Shown here one piece after another: positions 6,966 to 15,727 of a stretch of 64,000 nt of DNA. The notes under the pieces are model-generated. The model made no database searches and was not told where the DNA came from. It saw only the letters and a list, made by a program, of their open reading frames with translations. Source of the DNA: Streptomyces cahuitamycinicus (GTDB taxonomy: Bacteria; Actinomycetota; Actinomycetes; Streptomycetales; Streptomycetaceae); NCBI RefSeq assembly GCF_002891435.1, contig NZ_POUC01000003.1, positions 1 to 64,000 on the forward strand, given 5' to 3'. The first letter of the stretch is position 1, and every line of letters starts with the position of its first letter. The translations under genes were made by a program, and so were the position numbers.

Positions 6966-8843
6966 TCACCGAAACCATGCATGCGTGGAGAGTTCCGGGC
7001 GTATGCCGCGCTCGGCGCGGGCGAGGACGACGGCGCTGGACAGCAGCCCGACGTGGCTGAGTGCTTGCGGAAAGTTACCGAGGAAGGAATGGTCGTAGGG
7101 GTCGATCTGCTCGGCGAGCAGGCCGAGCGGGCTGGCGCAGGAGCACAGCTTGTCGAACAGTTCCGCGGCTTCGTCGATGCGGCCTTGGCCCGCGAGATTG
7201 TCCACGAGCCAGAAGCTGCACAGCAGGAAGGCTCCCTCCGGCTGGTCCAGTCCGTCGGGTGAGTCCTGCGGCAGGTAGCGGTAGAGGAAGCCGTCGCCCG
7301 CGCCGAGGCGTTCGGTGATCGCCTGCGTGGTGGCGACCATGCGGGGGTGATCGGCTGGAAGGACGCGTCGGAGTGGGAGGGCGAGGAGCGAGGAGTCCAG
7401 CCCTCCTGTCGCACCGAGGTGCTCGGTGAAGGAGTGCGCGCGCTCGTCCCAGGCGTCGTGGATGATCTGCCCGGTGAGGCGACGGGCCTCCGCGGCCCAT
7501 GTGGCGGCGTTGCCCGGCAAGTTCAGGCGGATGGCGAGACGTGCGGCCCGATCCAGGGCGACCTGGCACATCGCTGCGGAATACGTGAAGGGGCGCGCCT
7601 GGGTACGTACTTCCCAGATGCCGTGATCCGGTGTCCGCCAAGCGCTGCGGGCCTGCTCCGCCAGGCCGGACAGGCGATGCCACAAGCCGGCGCTCAAGGG
7701 CCGGCCGGTGGCCGCCCACTGGAAGGCGCAGTCGAGGAGCTCTCCGTAGACGTCGTGCTGGACCTGTTCAGCGGCGGCGTTTCCCCACCGTACGGGGGCG
7801 GAGCGGTCGTAGCCCTCCAGTTCCGCCTCGATCACCTCCGGCGGCGGAGGCCGGCCGTCCACGTCGTACAGCACGCGCAGTCGCCCGTCCCGCCCGGCGG
7901 CGGTCAACGCCCAGTGGAGAAAACCTCCAGCTTCGTCGGGAAGACCGATCCGGCGCAGGGCGAACACGGTGTAGGCAGCGTCGCGGATCCACGCGTAGCG
8001 GTAGTCCCAGTTCCGGTCGCCTCCGATGCGCTCGGGCAATGAGGAGGTCGGTGCGGCGACGATGGCGCCGTTCTCGGCGTAGTCCAGCAGCTTGAGGGTG
8101 ATGGCCGAGCGGCGCACCAAGTCCGGACGGGGAGTGTCGGCCATCACGAAGGCTGACCAGCGACGCCACGCTCGTACGGTGTCGTCGAGGCACTGGGAGG
8201 CTGATCGTCCGGAGCCGGCAGCATGTGGTTCGCTCCAACGCAGGCGGACCCAGAGGTCTTCGCCCTGGCTCAGACGCAGTGCGCATTCGAGACCGGGCAG
8301 GGGTCGGGACGTGGCGAGGTGGAGTTTCACGGACTGCTTCGGGCAGGTCAGTTCCCACCCGTCGGCGTGACGCTCGACCTGGGTTTCGCCGCGTGGCCGC
8401 ACCGCCACCCTCAGCTCGACAGAGCCCTGCGCGACACGCACGTGCCGAAGCAGTTCCCCTGTGCCGACGGGAGTGTCCACCTCCAGCCGTGCATCCGGTC
8501 GGAGGGGGAACACGTCAGTGATCTCGACGAGGCCGGTGTCCGCCCTCAGTTCTGTCACGAGGACGCCGGTGTCCTCCAGATAGTGCTGGCGGCTCAGCCG
8601 TAGCCCGTCCGGCGCCAGCAGGAAGGACCCGCCACGGTGGCGGTCGAGCAGCGAGCAGAACAGGGGCGGAGCGTCGAAGCGGGGCACGCACATGAAGCTG
8701 ACGGTGCCGTCGCGGCCCACCAAGGCGCACGTGCGACCGTCGCCGATGAGGCCGTGGTCCTTGATCGGCAGGTAACCCGCCGACGGTGCCGGCGACCACT
8801 CGTTCATGCGTGACCAGTACCCATCGAAAACGAGCCGGATCAC
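6966..8843 (-). CDS. Glycoside hydrolase family 15 (glucoamylase/trehalase-like)
   Basis: A 625-residue cytoplasmic protein without signal peptide. An N-terminal beta-sandwich domain (YLPIKDHGLIGDGRTCALVG) is followed by an (alpha/alpha)6 barrel with the GH15 substrate loop GDRNWDYRYAWIRDAAYTVF. The likely catalytic acid lies in the EGYDRSAPVRWGNAAAEQ region and the base in QPEGAFLLCSFWLVDNL. In actinobacteria this group includes trehalases and glucan-1,4-alpha-glucosidases. The GTG at 8843 overlaps the stop of the upstream pucR gene by four bases (GTGA), implying coupled translation; an ATG at 8807 is an alternative start. Confidence 0.88.
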   Translation of the reverse strand: MIRLVFDGYWSRMNEWSPAPSAGYLPIKDHGLIGDGRTCALVGRDGTVSFMCVPRFDAPPLFCSLLDRHRGGSFLLAPDGLRLSRQHYLEDTGVLVTELRADTGLVEITDVFPLRPDARLEVDTPVGTGELLRHVRVAQGSVELRVAVRPRGETQVERHADGWELTCPKQSVKLHLATSRPLPGLECALRLSQGEDLWVRLRWSEPHAAGSGRSASQCLDDTVRAWRRWSAFVMADTPRPDLVRRSAITLKLLDYAENGAIVAAPTSSLPERIGGDRNWDYRYAWIRDAAYTVFALRRIGLPDEAGGFLHWALTAAGRDGRLRVLYDVDGRPPPPEVIEAELEGYDRSAPVRWGNAAAEQVQHDVYGELLDCAFQWAATGRPLSAGLWHRLSGLAEQARSAWRTPDHGIWEVRTQARPFTYSAAMCQVALDRAARLAIRLNLPGNAATWAAEARRLTGQIIHDAWDERAHSFTEHLGATGGLDSSLLALPLRRVLPADHPRMVATTQAITERLGAGDGFLYRYLPQDSPDGLDQPEGAFLLCSFWLVDNLAGQGRIDEAAELFDKLCSCASPLGLLAEQIDPYDHSFLGNFPQALSHVGLLSSAVVLARAERGIRPELSTHAWFR

Positions 8844-10027
8844 TCCGAGGGTTGCAGCGGGCGGGAGGGCCAGTCCAGGAGGCGGGCGCCGAGGGCTGCG
8901 GTCTGCAGGATGTATCGCTGGTCGGGGTCGGTGGGGTCATGGCCGGTGAGTTGCCGGATACGGGTGAGCCGGTAGGTGACGGTACGCACGCTCACACCCA
9001 GCCGACGTGCCGTGGTCGTGTTCAGGCAGCCACTGGCGAAGTACGCGTCCAGGGTTTCCAGAAGTGCCCGGGGCCCGCCTCGTGCTTCTTCCAGGCCGCC
9101 GAGGACGGTGGCCACCAGGTCGGTGATGGCGGCGCGGTCCCTGCCGAGGACCTGGAAGACCAGCAGGTCAGAGGCGTACACGCGCGGGGCGGTCAGACCG
9201 AGCTGGGCGGCGAGGTCGAAGGTGCTGCGCGCCTCCTGGTACGAGCGGACGATGCCACTGGGACCGGGCCGCGGGCGGCTGACGGCGATGCGGCAGGGCT
9301 CGTCGACCGCACTGCGCACCGCAGTGGCGAAGAAGTCGGGGACATGCGGTACCGCGCCGGGCGATACGCACACGAGCAGACCGTCCTTGGTGGTGATCAG
9401 CACGTCCTGTGTGGTGAACCGGGCGGTCAGCGCGTCTTCCACGTAGCGCGTGGTGTCGTCTCCCGCGCCGAACGGCTTGCCCGCCCGGGCGACGGCCACG
9501 CTGTGTGGCCCGACCAGCCGCAGCCCGAAGCGTTCGGCCCGCTCGGCGAGGCGGCCCAGGTCGGTTCGGCCGTCGAGGAGGTCGTCGACGAACTCCCGCC
9601 GCATCGCCTCCTCACCCCGAACTGCCGCACGATGGGCGGTTTCGTAGCCCTCGGTCAATGCCACGCTCGCCTCGCCGATCGCCCTGATCAGAGCGGAACC
9701 GACCTCCGCCAGGTTTTCGGGCTCCCGAGCTCGCCCGGTGCCTGACAGGTCCGTCCAGACCCGGTGGAGGGAGGTGAAGTACTCGGCGACCAGGATGCGC
9801 AGGGCTGTCCCGCGGCCGGCCGCCGTGGCGGCGAGCTGCCGCAGTTGCTCAAGGTCCTCGTGGGACAGTCGCCGTTTGTCGAGGGAGGCGCCCATGAGCT
9901 GGTTCAAGTGGCGTTCCATCGCTGCCGCCGGGGGTTCCTTTCCCTTGACGGATGCGGCATCCCGGACGGGAACCGCGGCAGACGGTGCCACTGGATGCGT
10001 GGCTTGGGGACGCTTTCCTGTCGGCAT
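8840..10027 (-). CDS. PucR/CdaR-family transcriptional regulator
   Basis: A 395-residue regulator with a long helical N-terminal part, a GGDEF-like CdaR middle region (about residues 150-280), and a C-terminal PucR-type helix-turn-helix (TTTARRLGVSVRTVTYRLTR). It is coupled by a four-base overlap to the GH15 glucosidase gene downstream, so it most likely controls that gene or the same pathway. The fragment at 404-790 encodes nearly the same C-terminus, so a paralogue once lay nearby. Confidence 0.85.
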   Translation of the reverse strand: MPTGKRPQATHPVAPSAAVPVRDAASVKGKEPPAAAMERHLNQLMGASLDKRRLSHEDLEQLRQLAATAAGRGTALRILVAEYFTSLHRVWTDLSGTGRAREPENLAEVGSALIRAIGEASVALTEGYETAHRAAVRGEEAMRREFVDDLLDGRTDLGRLAERAERFGLRLVGPHSVAVARAGKPFGAGDDTTRYVEDALTARFTTQDVLITTKDGLLVCVSPGAVPHVPDFFATAVRSAVDEPCRIAVSRPRPGPSGIVRSYQEARSTFDLAAQLGLTAPRVYASDLLVFQVLGRDRAAITDLVATVLGGLEEARGGPRALLETLDAYFASGCLNTTTARRLGVSVRTVTYRLTRIRQLTGHDPTDPDQRYILQTAALGARLLDWPSRPLQPSE

Positions 10028-10255
10028 GCTCCCATCTTGCCGGAGGGCGGCAAAGAATGAGGGGCCGAGACGGCCATGTTTGTGCCTGCTCGGCAGGCGT
10101 CCAGCCGATCCGCCCGGGTAATCCGTGAAGTGACGCGCCGGTGGAGAAACCTGCGAGCAGGGGGTATTGCGCTGTGTACCCGAGCGGCCTTCTCTCGTCG
10201 GCCAGAAGGATCACTCATCCTCCTGGTGGTGTTCGCCTGCCTGCTGGCAGCCCCC

Positions 10256-10405
10256 GCACGGGAGCGTGCCCGGTGGTCCAAGGTCATCCATGCCAAGGGC
10301 GAGTTCGAGGCTGCCCAGACCCTGGCGGACGTCGTGGAGCGGATCGAGGGCCACCGCGCCGCCATGCATCTGCGGATCCTTTCGACCATGGCCGAAATCT
10401 CCGGC
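10256..10405 (+). pseudogene. Slipin (SPFH) remnant
   Basis: Fifty residues in an otherwise meaningless frame match the C-terminal helix of slipin/stomatin proteins: ARERARWSKVIHAKGEFEAA, then QTLADVVERIEGHRAAMHLR and ILSTMAEIS. The expected N-terminal membrane anchor and SPFH core are missing, and the frame dissolves after SEIPLP. It directly precedes the DUF3040 gene. The flanking bases 10028-10255 hold nothing I recognise. Confidence 0.6.
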
Positions 10406-10516
10406 AGCGAAATCCCACTCCCTGCCCATGGAAGCCAAGCGGTGCCCGTACCTCATGGACCAGACGGCGATGCACTCCGCGACCGAGTCCGCGTCCCCCG
10501 AACGCAGGTGATCGGT

Positions 10517-11053
10517 ATGAACCCCTCGATGGACGACCGGCGCGTCCTGGCAGAGATGGAGCGCCGCCTCTCCCAGGACGACCCCGAGCTGGTCGGGCTG
10601 ATGGACGCGCTGAACCATCAGTTTCCCGATGCCCAGGCCGACAGGGATGCCTTTGAGGACGCAGACGCCCACGACGAGGCAGGCGCCCATGAAGTCGACG
10701 ACCTACGCCTCGACTGGCGCTGGAAGGCCATCGTGGTGTTCGCCGTCGTGCTGGTGGCCGGTCTGATCCTCACGGCGGTTTTCAACCGGTCAGCCTCGAC
10801 CGACGACAAGCAGGGACCACTGAACAGCCGTGCTCCGGCCGTAGCCGTTGACACGCATGGCAGAGGGATCCCGGGCCCGGGCGAGCACCCGGGCACCGCC
10901 GACCGTGGGGCTGGTGGTGGCCGACTTCGGCGTCGTCGTGCCCGCTGCTGCCCGGCTGAGACACCGTCAGAAGGTCTGTCGCATGGGCGTACGTGCCAAA
11001 CCTGCATCGGCTCACCGTCTTGCTGCCTCCCTGACACCTGCCAGCGAAAGTGA
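10517..11053 (+). CDS. DUF3040-family small membrane protein
   Basis: A 178-residue protein. The start MNPSMDDRRVLAEMERRLSQ, DDPELVGLMDALNHQFPD, and a single membrane helix WKAIVVFAVVLVAGLILTAV are characteristic of the actinobacterial DUF3040 family (cytoplasmic helix, one transmembrane span). ATG 10517 begins the family-typical start, and the longer upstream frame belongs to the slipin remnant. The last about 55 residues (Arg/Cys/Pro-rich, ending PSCCLPDTCQRK) do not look like the family, so the normal end may lie near residue 120 with a frameshift after QGPLNSRAP. Function unknown. Confidence 0.7.
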   Translation: MNPSMDDRRVLAEMERRLSQDDPELVGLMDALNHQFPDAQADRDAFEDADAHDEAGAHEVDDLRLDWRWKAIVVFAVVLVAGLILTAVFNRSASTDDKQGPLNSRAPAVAVDTHGRGIPGPGEHPGTADRGAGGGRLRRRRARCCPAETPSEGLSHGRTCQTCIGSPSCCLPDTCQRK

Positions 11054-11206
11054 TCCGCCCATGACCAGGAAAGCGACGTCCACCGTCATCCACCCCCATC
11101 GAGTGACACCGGCAGCAGACGGATGCCGTGCGGGTGCCGGCCCGTGGACACCGCGGCACATCGGTTCCGGCGTAGGGCCGCCTGCCCCGGTCCGCAGGAG
11201 AAGGCC

Positions 11207-12337
11207 ATGAACAACTCGGTACGGATGGGCCGCGTTCTCGGGGTGCCACTGCGCATCCACTGGACCGTGCCCCTGCTCGTGGTGCTTTTCGGCTACAGCC
11301 TGGGCAGCCAGACCCTCCCGGCCATGATCCCGGACCAGTCGAACGCCACGTACACCATCGCCGGCCTGGCCGGGGCCCTGCTTCTCCTCGCCAGCCTGCT
11401 GGCCCATGAGGCCGCCCACGCGATTACGGCTCGTAAGAAGGGCATCTCCGTCGAGAGCATTACCCTGTGGGCCCTGGGCGGCATGACCCGGATGGGCAGG
11501 CCCCGCACGGCCGGCTCGACTTTCTGGATAGCCGTCAGCGGGCCGCTCACCAGCCTGCTCGCGAGTGCGCTGGCCCTCGGGGCGGGCATCGGGCTGGACA
11601 CCTTGCCCGGGACGGCCGTGCCCGCAGCCGTCCTGCTCTGGCTCGGCTGGGTGAACCTGGTCCTCGCCGTGTTCAACCTGCTGCCCGCCGCGCCGCTCGA
11701 TGGAGGACGGGTGGTGCAGGCTCTGACGTGGTGGCGTACCGGAGATCAGGATCGCGCTGAGCGAGTGGCCGCACGAGCCGGTCAAGTCCTTGGCGTCGTA
11801 CTGATAGGCCTCGGGTGGATCGTCGTCCTGCGCGGCGCCCTGAGCGGTCTGTGGCTGACGGTCATCGGCTTCTTCGTCGTGATCGTCGCCGGCGCGGAAC
11901 ACCAGCGTGCGAGGCTCGCTCCTGCCCTGCGCGGCATGCGAGCGGCGGATGCCATGACGAGCCCCGTCGAGACATGCCAGGACTGGCTCACCGTGCAACG
12001 CTGCATCGACGACGTGGCCGCGCGGACCCACCACTCCACACTGGCCCTGATCGACTTCGAAGGGCGCCCCAGCGGTCTGGTCCACCTCCCGCGGCTCGCC
12101 AGGATCCCCGCAGCACAACGGGACACGCTTCGTGTGCGCGACGTGGCGACCCCCTGGGCATGCTGCACGACCTGCGCTCCGGACGACCTGCTGCAGGACG
12201 TGCTCGAAAAGCTCTCCTCGGGCCATGCCCTGCCCATCCTCGTCACCGAAGGGCAGAAACCGGCGGGCGTCATCACTGCGGACGACATCTTCCGGATCGC
12301 TCGGCGCCAAGCACTCCGCGGCACGGAAAGTCGGTAG
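11207..12337 (+). CDS. Site-2 (M50) zinc metalloprotease with C-terminal CBS pair
   Basis: A 376-residue integral membrane protease of the SpoIVFB/RseP-like group that cuts substrates within the membrane. The zinc motif HEAAH is at residues 67-71 and the third ligand motif is NLLPAAPLDGGRVVQAL. About six hydrophobic segments precede a cytoplasmic CBS-domain pair that starts near residue 242 (RAADAMTSPVETC) and ends with PAGVITADDIFRIAR. CBS domains usually sense adenine nucleotides. ATG 11207 has CAGGAG upstream at a good distance. Its substrate is unknown, although membrane-bound anti-sigma factors are typical. Confidence 0.92.
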   Translation: MNNSVRMGRVLGVPLRIHWTVPLLVVLFGYSLGSQTLPAMIPDQSNATYTIAGLAGALLLLASLLAHEAAHAITARKKGISVESITLWALGGMTRMGRPRTAGSTFWIAVSGPLTSLLASALALGAGIGLDTLPGTAVPAAVLLWLGWVNLVLAVFNLLPAAPLDGGRVVQALTWWRTGDQDRAERVAARAGQVLGVVLIGLGWIVVLRGALSGLWLTVIGFFVVIVAGAEHQRARLAPALRGMRAADAMTSPVETCQDWLTVQRCIDDVAARTHHSTLALIDFEGRPSGLVHLPRLARIPAAQRDTLRVRDVATPWACCTTCAPDDLLQDVLEKLSSGHALPILVTEGQKPAGVITADDIFRIARRQALRGTESR

Positions 12338-12867
12338 AGGTCAGCAGGGATGGGATATCGGCCGATGGGAGCGTCACAGCACGGAAGGGTGCGGTGGTGG
12401 CGGTGGCGGCGGAATCCGCTGCGGCGGCGCAGTGACATCGTCGAAGCGCGGGTGTCGCTCGCCTCGTGGGTGGCCGCACGAACGGCAAGATCGCGGCTGA
12501 GCCCCTGACCGGTCAGGAGCCCCGGGGGGCACGCGATCTCGGAGGCGTGCTGACCGCGTCAGGGGCGAGCGGGGCCGTGCCGGCTGTTGCCTGGGTGGCT
12601 CGCCAAGCAACTGGAGCGCCACCGCCGCGGCGTTGGCAGGGGACCGGCCGGTGACGACGACGCTGCCGCAAGGCGGTCATGCGGCGGATAGGGGCGTTTT
12701 CGAGACGAAGAAGCCCTGCCGGGACGCTCCGGCGGGGCTTCCGCGCGGTGAATTGCGTCGGCATGTGCCTGTGGGCTTCTACAGGTTTGTGCTCCCTGGC
12801 GGTGATGAGGCAAGGGCAAGGCGCGCAAGGAAAACACCAGACGGCGTGGCGGCGCACAGGCGCTTCG
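12338..12867 (+). other. Gap without recognisable gene
   Basis: About 530 bp between the M50 protease and the broken metallo-beta-lactamase-fold gene. No frame on either strand shows family features or a convincing start with ribosome binding site. The only structure seen is a GC-rich hairpin near 12709-12741. Confidence 0.5.
12709..12741 (-). terminator. GC-rich hairpin, likely terminator
   Basis: GAAGCCC-TGCCGG and CCGGC-GGGGCTTC form an about 13-bp stem with a six-base loop. It lies about 130 bp beyond the stop of the minus-strand metallo-beta-lactamase-fold remnant, and also beyond the plus-strand M50 gene. It has no T run, as is usual in Streptomyces. Confidence 0.5.
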
Positions 12868-13320
12868 TCAGTGACCGCGCTCGATCCAGGCGTCGAGGTG
12901 CGGGGCTTCAGCTCCGATGCTGGTGCTGTCTCCGTGGCCGGTGTTGACCGTGGTGTGCGGGGGCAGCGTCAACAGGCGGTTACGGATGGAGCGGATGATC
13001 GTCGGGAAGTGCGAGTACGAACGTTCTGTGGCTCCTGGCTCGCCATGGAACAGGGTGTCGCCGGTGAACGCCGTGGCCAGTTCCTCGGAGTACAGACAGA
13101 TGCCGCCCGGCGTGTGCCCGGGGGTGTGCAGGACGGTCAGTTCCGTTGCGGTGACGGTGAGACGGCGGCCGTCGGAGAGATAGCCGTCCGGGTCCCGGTC
13201 GGAATGCGTGTGTCGCCACAGCAGACGGTCGTCCAGGTGCAGGAAGATCGGCGCGCCGGTGCGGTCGACGAGGGCGGGTGCGGCGTCGATGTGGTCGTTG
13301 TGCGTGTGGGTGCAGACTAT
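12868..13320 (-). pseudogene. Metallo-beta-lactamase-fold hydrolase, N-terminus lost at the repeat array
   Basis: The minus-strand frame from 13320 to the TGA at 12868-12870 encodes about 150 residues of an MBL-fold protein: the zinc motif IVCTHTHNDHIDAAPALVDR, then TVLHTPGHTPGGICLYSEE, FTGDTLFHGEPG and a C-terminal VNTGHGDSTSIGAE. This resembles hydroxyacylglutathione hydrolase-like enzymes that accompany mycothiol-dependent formaldehyde oxidation in actinobacteria. The about 60 residues that should precede the HxHxDH motif are gone: the gene runs straight into the 7-bp repeat array, whose complement has TGA in all three frames. No start codon remains. Confidence 0.75.
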
Positions 13321-13321
13321 G

Positions 13322-13416
13322 GCCGTCAGCCGTCAGCCGTCAGCCGTCAGCCGTCAGCCGTCAGCCGTCAGCCGTCAGCCGTCAGCCGTCAGCCGTCAGC
13401 CGTCAGCCGTCAGCCG
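13322..13416 (+). repeat. Perfect heptanucleotide tandem array (GTCAGCC, about 13.5 copies)
   Basis: About 95 bp of uninterrupted 7-bp units. Read on the plus strand it is open in all three frames (residues S-A-V-S-R-Q-P repeated); on the minus strand it supplies TGA in every frame. It sits exactly between a truncated MBL-fold gene and a truncated IS21 transposase, so it marks the junction of a deletion. Copy number is likely variable by replication slippage. Confidence 0.95.
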
Positions 13417-14124
13417 GCGGTCGCCGATCGCCTCCCGGTCGATCCGGCCTCGCGAACGGTCTATCGACCCGGCGAGCTGGCCCAGTGCGATCTGTGGTTC
13501 CCCGACGCGGACATCCCCCTGGGCTATGGGCAGAGCGGACGCCCGCCGGTCCTGGTCATGGTGTCCGGCTACTCCCGCGTGATCACCGCCCGGATGCTGC
13601 CCTCCCGCAGAACCGGCGACCTGACCGACGGACACTGGCGGCTACTGGCCGAGTGGGGCGCCGTCCCAAAGACGCTGGTCTGGGACAACGAGGCCGGCGT
13701 CGGCCGCGGCCGCCCGACGTCCGAGTTCGCCGCGTTCGCGGGCCTGCTCGCCACCAAGATCTACCTGTGGCGCCCCAGGGACCCGGAGGCGAAGGGGCTG
13801 GTGGAACGGGCCAACGGCTATCTGGAGACCTCGTTCCTGCCCGGACGGCACTTCAGCGGACAGCAGGTCATCGTGCTCACCTCCGGCGGCGAGATCGTCG
13901 CCCAGCATGCCCGCTGCTGGGCCCGCCACCAGACCCTCACCGACCCCGAGCACGCCGAAGCCGGACAGGCGATGAGACAGGAAGCACGCCGCCGGCCCAC
14001 AGGTCAGATCCACGCCGTCGGCTCCGCCTCCAGCCCGCTCATCGAGGTCGAACAGCGCGAGCTGGGCTCTTATGACCGGTTGTTCACCGTCATCGACGGC
14101 GGCGAGGGCAAGGAGGCCGGCTGA
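13417..14124 (+). pseudogene. IS21-family transposase (IstA) remnant
   Basis: The frame carries the IstA integrase core: FPDADIPLGYGQSGRPPVLV, AVPKTLVWDNEAGVGRG and the DDE glutamate region PEAKGLVERANGYLETSFLP, then ARCWARHQTLTDPEHAE and the family-typical end SYDRLFTVIDGG. The N-terminal helix-turn-helix is missing because the frame enters from the repeat array. Roughly 90 residues that normally lie between SFLPGRHF and the C-terminal ARCW segment are deleted in frame. It cannot be an active transposase. Confidence 0.8.
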
Positions 14125-14188
14125 CGGCCCACACCTCCGCCACCGTCGATGCTGACGCACCCTCCGCCGGCACGGCCACGGGTCGCAG

Positions 14189-14307
14189 GACCGGTCAGCA
14201 GACCGCCTCGACCTGGCCTTCCTGGCCCGGGCGATGAAGGCCCCGGCCCTCCTTGCCGCCGCCGACCGGCTCGCCGAACGGGCCCGCACGATCAGCGCGC
14301 GAGGTGG
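14189..14307 (+). pseudogene. IstB (IS21 helper ATPase) N-terminal fragment
   Basis: Just after istA, a separate frame reads LDLAFLARAMKAPALLAAAD then RLAERARTISARGG. This matches the first about 40 residues of IstB-like proteins (LAFLTRALKAPTL...RLAERAR). The Walker A and B motifs are absent because the sequence breaks off. It confirms that the istA-istB order of an IS21 element was once here. Confidence 0.6.
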
Positions 14308-14437
14308 ACTGCATCAAGTGCGTGCTCCTCCGCCTCGGGGCACACGCCACCAGGGCGGGTGCCATTTGTGTTTCCTGAGAGTTCCAGCCAGATGACGCTG
14401 AGCCGGAGAGGTGGTCGCCCATACGCAGCCACCAGAG

Positions 14438-14475
14438 CTCGAACACATACGACATAATCCGACCAGACTCGAACA
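14438..14475 (+). promoter_or_regulatory. Direct repeats CTCGAACA, candidate DeoR-type operator
   Basis: CTCGAACA occurs at 14438-14445 and again at 14468-14475, exactly 30 bp apart (three helical turns), upstream of the DeoR-HTH/LacI-sensor regulator at 14514. Related CTCAAAC/CTCGAAC units lie upstream of the GH30_5 operon (18673-18696). Direct repeats are the usual targets of DeoR-type regulators. The binding is inferred, not shown. Confidence 0.4.
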
Positions 14476-14513
14476 TGGCACCCAGCTCCGTACCGAACGG
14501 GAGGGGACGACCC

Positions 14514-15689
14514 ATGAGGTCCATCGGAACGCAGCAAATGTTCGCCCTGCAGCGCCGGGAGAGGCTGATGGACCAGCTTCGGTTGCACGGGGCCGTTCGC
14601 GTACGCGATCTCGCCCGGGAGCTGTCGGTCAGCGAGCTGACCATCCGGCGGGACATCGCCGCCCTCGCCGATCGCGGTCTGCTGACCCGGGTGCACGGCG
14701 GGGCCACGCTGCCGTCGGCGCTGGAGCAGGAGCCGGTGCGCCGACGACGGCTCAAGACGCCCGCGTTCACGCTCGGGATGGTGGTCCCCTCGCTGGATTT
14801 CTACTGGCCGCAGATCGTCAGCGGCGCCCGTAACGCCGCGGCCGCGCACGGTGTGAACATGCAGCTGCGCGGCTCCAGTTACGACCGGGCGGAGGACTGC
14901 AGGCAAATCGTCCGGCTGACTGAATCGGGCCAGGTGCAGGGGTTGCTGCTGGCGCCGAACCTGGACGGCCCTGACCCGCGCGAGACGAACGAAATGATCG
15001 ACTGGATCAGCAAGTTGCCCATCCCCGTCGTCTTCGTGGAGCGCAAGACACCCGAGTGGACCCCGACGCCGCACCAGCTGGAATGGGTGCGCAGCGACCA
15101 CGCGCTCGGCCTGGAGATGGCGGTCCGGCACCTGCATGCGCTCGGCCACCGCAACCTCGGGCTCGTCCTGTCCAAGGGCAGCCCCACGTCGGCTCACCTC
15201 GCCGTCGGCTGGCACCGCGTCTGCGGCGAGCTCGGCCTCCCCGACGACTTCCTGATACGTGAGAGCATCGCGCTCAGCATGCCCGGGCACCGAGGGATCA
15301 TCAGCGACATCCTCGATGGCTGCCGCCGCTCACGCACCACCGCACTCATCGTCCACAGCGATCCCGATGCCATCTCGCTGCTCCAGTACCTGACGGAGCG
15401 AGGGATCCGCGTTCCCGACGACATGGCGCTCGTCAGCTACGACGACGAGGTCGCCCACCTCGCCGATCCGGCCATCACGGCGGTGCGGCCGCCGAAGGCG
15501 CTGGTGGGCCGTATGGCCGTGGAGATGCTGGTGGCACGCCTCCTCGAGGGCAGCCGTCGGCCCGTCGAACGGGCCCTTATCCTCCCGGAGCTGATGATCC
15601 GGGCCTCGTCGCTGCCGGGCTCGCCGAACCCGCTGCCCGGCAACGCGAAGCGGTCGGCGCCGCGCCGCTCGCTGCCAGGACAGCGTTGA
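14514..15689 (+). CDS. Transcriptional regulator with DeoR-type HTH and LacI-type sugar sensor
   Basis: A 391-residue protein. Residues about 10-60 are a DeoR helix-turn-helix (VRVRDLARELSVSELTIRRD, GLLTRVHGGATLP). From residue about 85 onward it is a periplasmic-binding-protein-like sensor of the LacI/GalR type (FTLGMVVPSLDFYWPQIVSG, AVRHLHALGHRNLGLVLSKG, VPDDMALVSYDDEVAHLADP). This pairing is found in several actinobacterial sugar regulators. ATG 14514 has GAGGGG at a suitable distance. Its 3' end is only 38 bp from the convergent BNR_4-GH30_5 operon, so that operon is its most likely target, with an oligosaccharide as effector. Confidence 0.88.
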   Translation: MRSIGTQQMFALQRRERLMDQLRLHGAVRVRDLARELSVSELTIRRDIAALADRGLLTRVHGGATLPSALEQEPVRRRRLKTPAFTLGMVVPSLDFYWPQIVSGARNAAAAHGVNMQLRGSSYDRAEDCRQIVRLTESGQVQGLLLAPNLDGPDPRETNEMIDWISKLPIPVVFVERKTPEWTPTPHQLEWVRSDHALGLEMAVRHLHALGHRNLGLVLSKGSPTSAHLAVGWHRVCGELGLPDDFLIRESIALSMPGHRGIISDILDGCRRSRTTALIVHSDPDAISLLQYLTERGIRVPDDMALVSYDDEVAHLADPAITAVRPPKALVGRMAVEMLVARLLEGSRRPVERALILPELMIRASSLPGSPNPLPGNAKRSAPRRSLPGQR

Positions 15690-15727
15690 TTTCGGCGGGA
15701 CGGAGCTCATCGACTCGCGGCTGACGA

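Noticed and set aside
13322-13416. Tandem repeat considered as a CRISPR array or attachment site
   Set aside because: The unit is 7 bp with no spacers and no cas genes are nearby; no integrase or tRNA end is present.
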